Origin: Halomonas litopenaei
GTDB lineage: Bacteria > Pseudomonadota > Gammaproteobacteria > Pseudomonadales > Halomonadaceae
NCBI RefSeq assembly: GCF_003045775.1
Contig: NZ_PXNS01000001.1
Location: 620,001 to 684,000, forward strand
DNA: 64,000 nucleotides
Direction of reading: 5' to 3'
The position numbers and the translations under genes are program-made. The notes below the pieces were generated by a model. The model saw only the letters and a list, made by a program, of their open reading frames with translations. It was not told the origin of the DNA and made no database searches. This document shows positions 63,904 to 64,000 of the stretch, one piece after another (within the stretch, counting starts at the first letter, position 1; every line of letters starts with the position of its first letter).

Positions 63904-64000
63904 CTAGCCAGCATCGAAGGCCGGCAACACCTCCTCGGCCAGGCGATGCAGGGTCTCTTCCACCGGCGCCTGGTTGCGGCGCAGGTTCAGGCCGATGTGA
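63904..64000 (-). CDS. C-terminal end of an unfinished minus-strand gene (possibly luciferase-like monooxygenase)
   Basis: The last 31 codons of a minus-strand gene, which continues beyond the window, are visible, with the stop at 63904-63906. The end reads HIGLNLRRNQAPVEETLHRL and then AEEVLPAFDAG. The wording resembles C-termini of luciferase-like flavin monooxygenases (…ETLxRLAEEVLPxF), but the fragment is too short to be sure. It converges on lysR. Confidence 0.45.
   Translation of the reverse strand, partial: HIGLNLRRNQAPVEETLHRLAEEVLPAFDAG

Overview
The window comes from a GC-rich gammaproteobacterium. Gene content, acidic surface proteins (an Asp-rich porin, Asp/Ser protein tails) and gene order point to a moderately halophilic member of the Halomonadaceae (Halomonas-like), with order that partly resembles Pseudomonas (HAD phosphatase-rppH-ptsP ... 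tauE-lgt-thyA). This assignment is inference; no rRNA is present. It looks like ordinary chromosome: no insertion sequence, prophage, CRISPR array or replication origin was seen.

Layout. (1) 1-6215: ribD (cut by the window edge)-ribBA-ribH-nusB-thiL-pgpA-DUF945, a cofactor/NusB operon that lacks the usual riboflavin synthase gene and carries direct repeats in its place. (2) 6333-12437: a lon protease with a sigma-32-like promoter, ilvD and a YdgJ-type oxidoreductase. (3) 12456-17327: nudE facing away from yrfG-hslR-hslO, then pckA with a HexR-like operator upstream. (4) 17451-24920: Tat-exported msrB, tex, gshA-dsbB, rsd, mdh. (5) 24971-34257: HAD phosphatase, rppH, ptsP, a TANGO2-family gene, a membrane receiver-domain protein, a TauE/SafE permease, lgt, thyA-folA. 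(6) 34464-38981: a coiled-coil protein ending in a ProQ/FinO domain, an acidic porin, and a secreted protein with two copies of one domain. (7) 39050-42874: catalase with an OxyR-like site, divergent from a sensor diguanylate cyclase. (8) 42912-53419 (minus strand): one tightly overlapping operon made of a periplasmic HAD phosphatase, MoxR, DUF58, DUF4381, two VWA proteins, BatD and an eight-heme cytochrome c with TPRs. (9) 53519-64000: sulfatase, tRNA-Arg, haloacid dehalogenase-type HAD, a CMD-family protein divergent from a TetR regulator with three operator palindromes, a MexEF/OqxAB-type RND pump divergent from a LysR regulator, and the end of a further minus-strand gene.

How the genes fit together. 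Redox and envelope stress is a recurring theme: hslR/hslO, periplasmic msrB, gshA, dsbB, catalase, the CMD protein, the Bat operon and the efflux pump. Central carbon and nitrogen control appears in pckA, mdh and ptsP. Intergenic DNA and protein linkers repeatedly contain short tandem arrays of 6-14 bp units. The observations I would follow first are the ProQ/coiled-coil fusion, the eight-heme cytochrome as last gene of the MoxR/Bat operon, the pckA operator nested exactly inside a second inverted repeat, and the membrane receiver protein whose kinase part has decayed.
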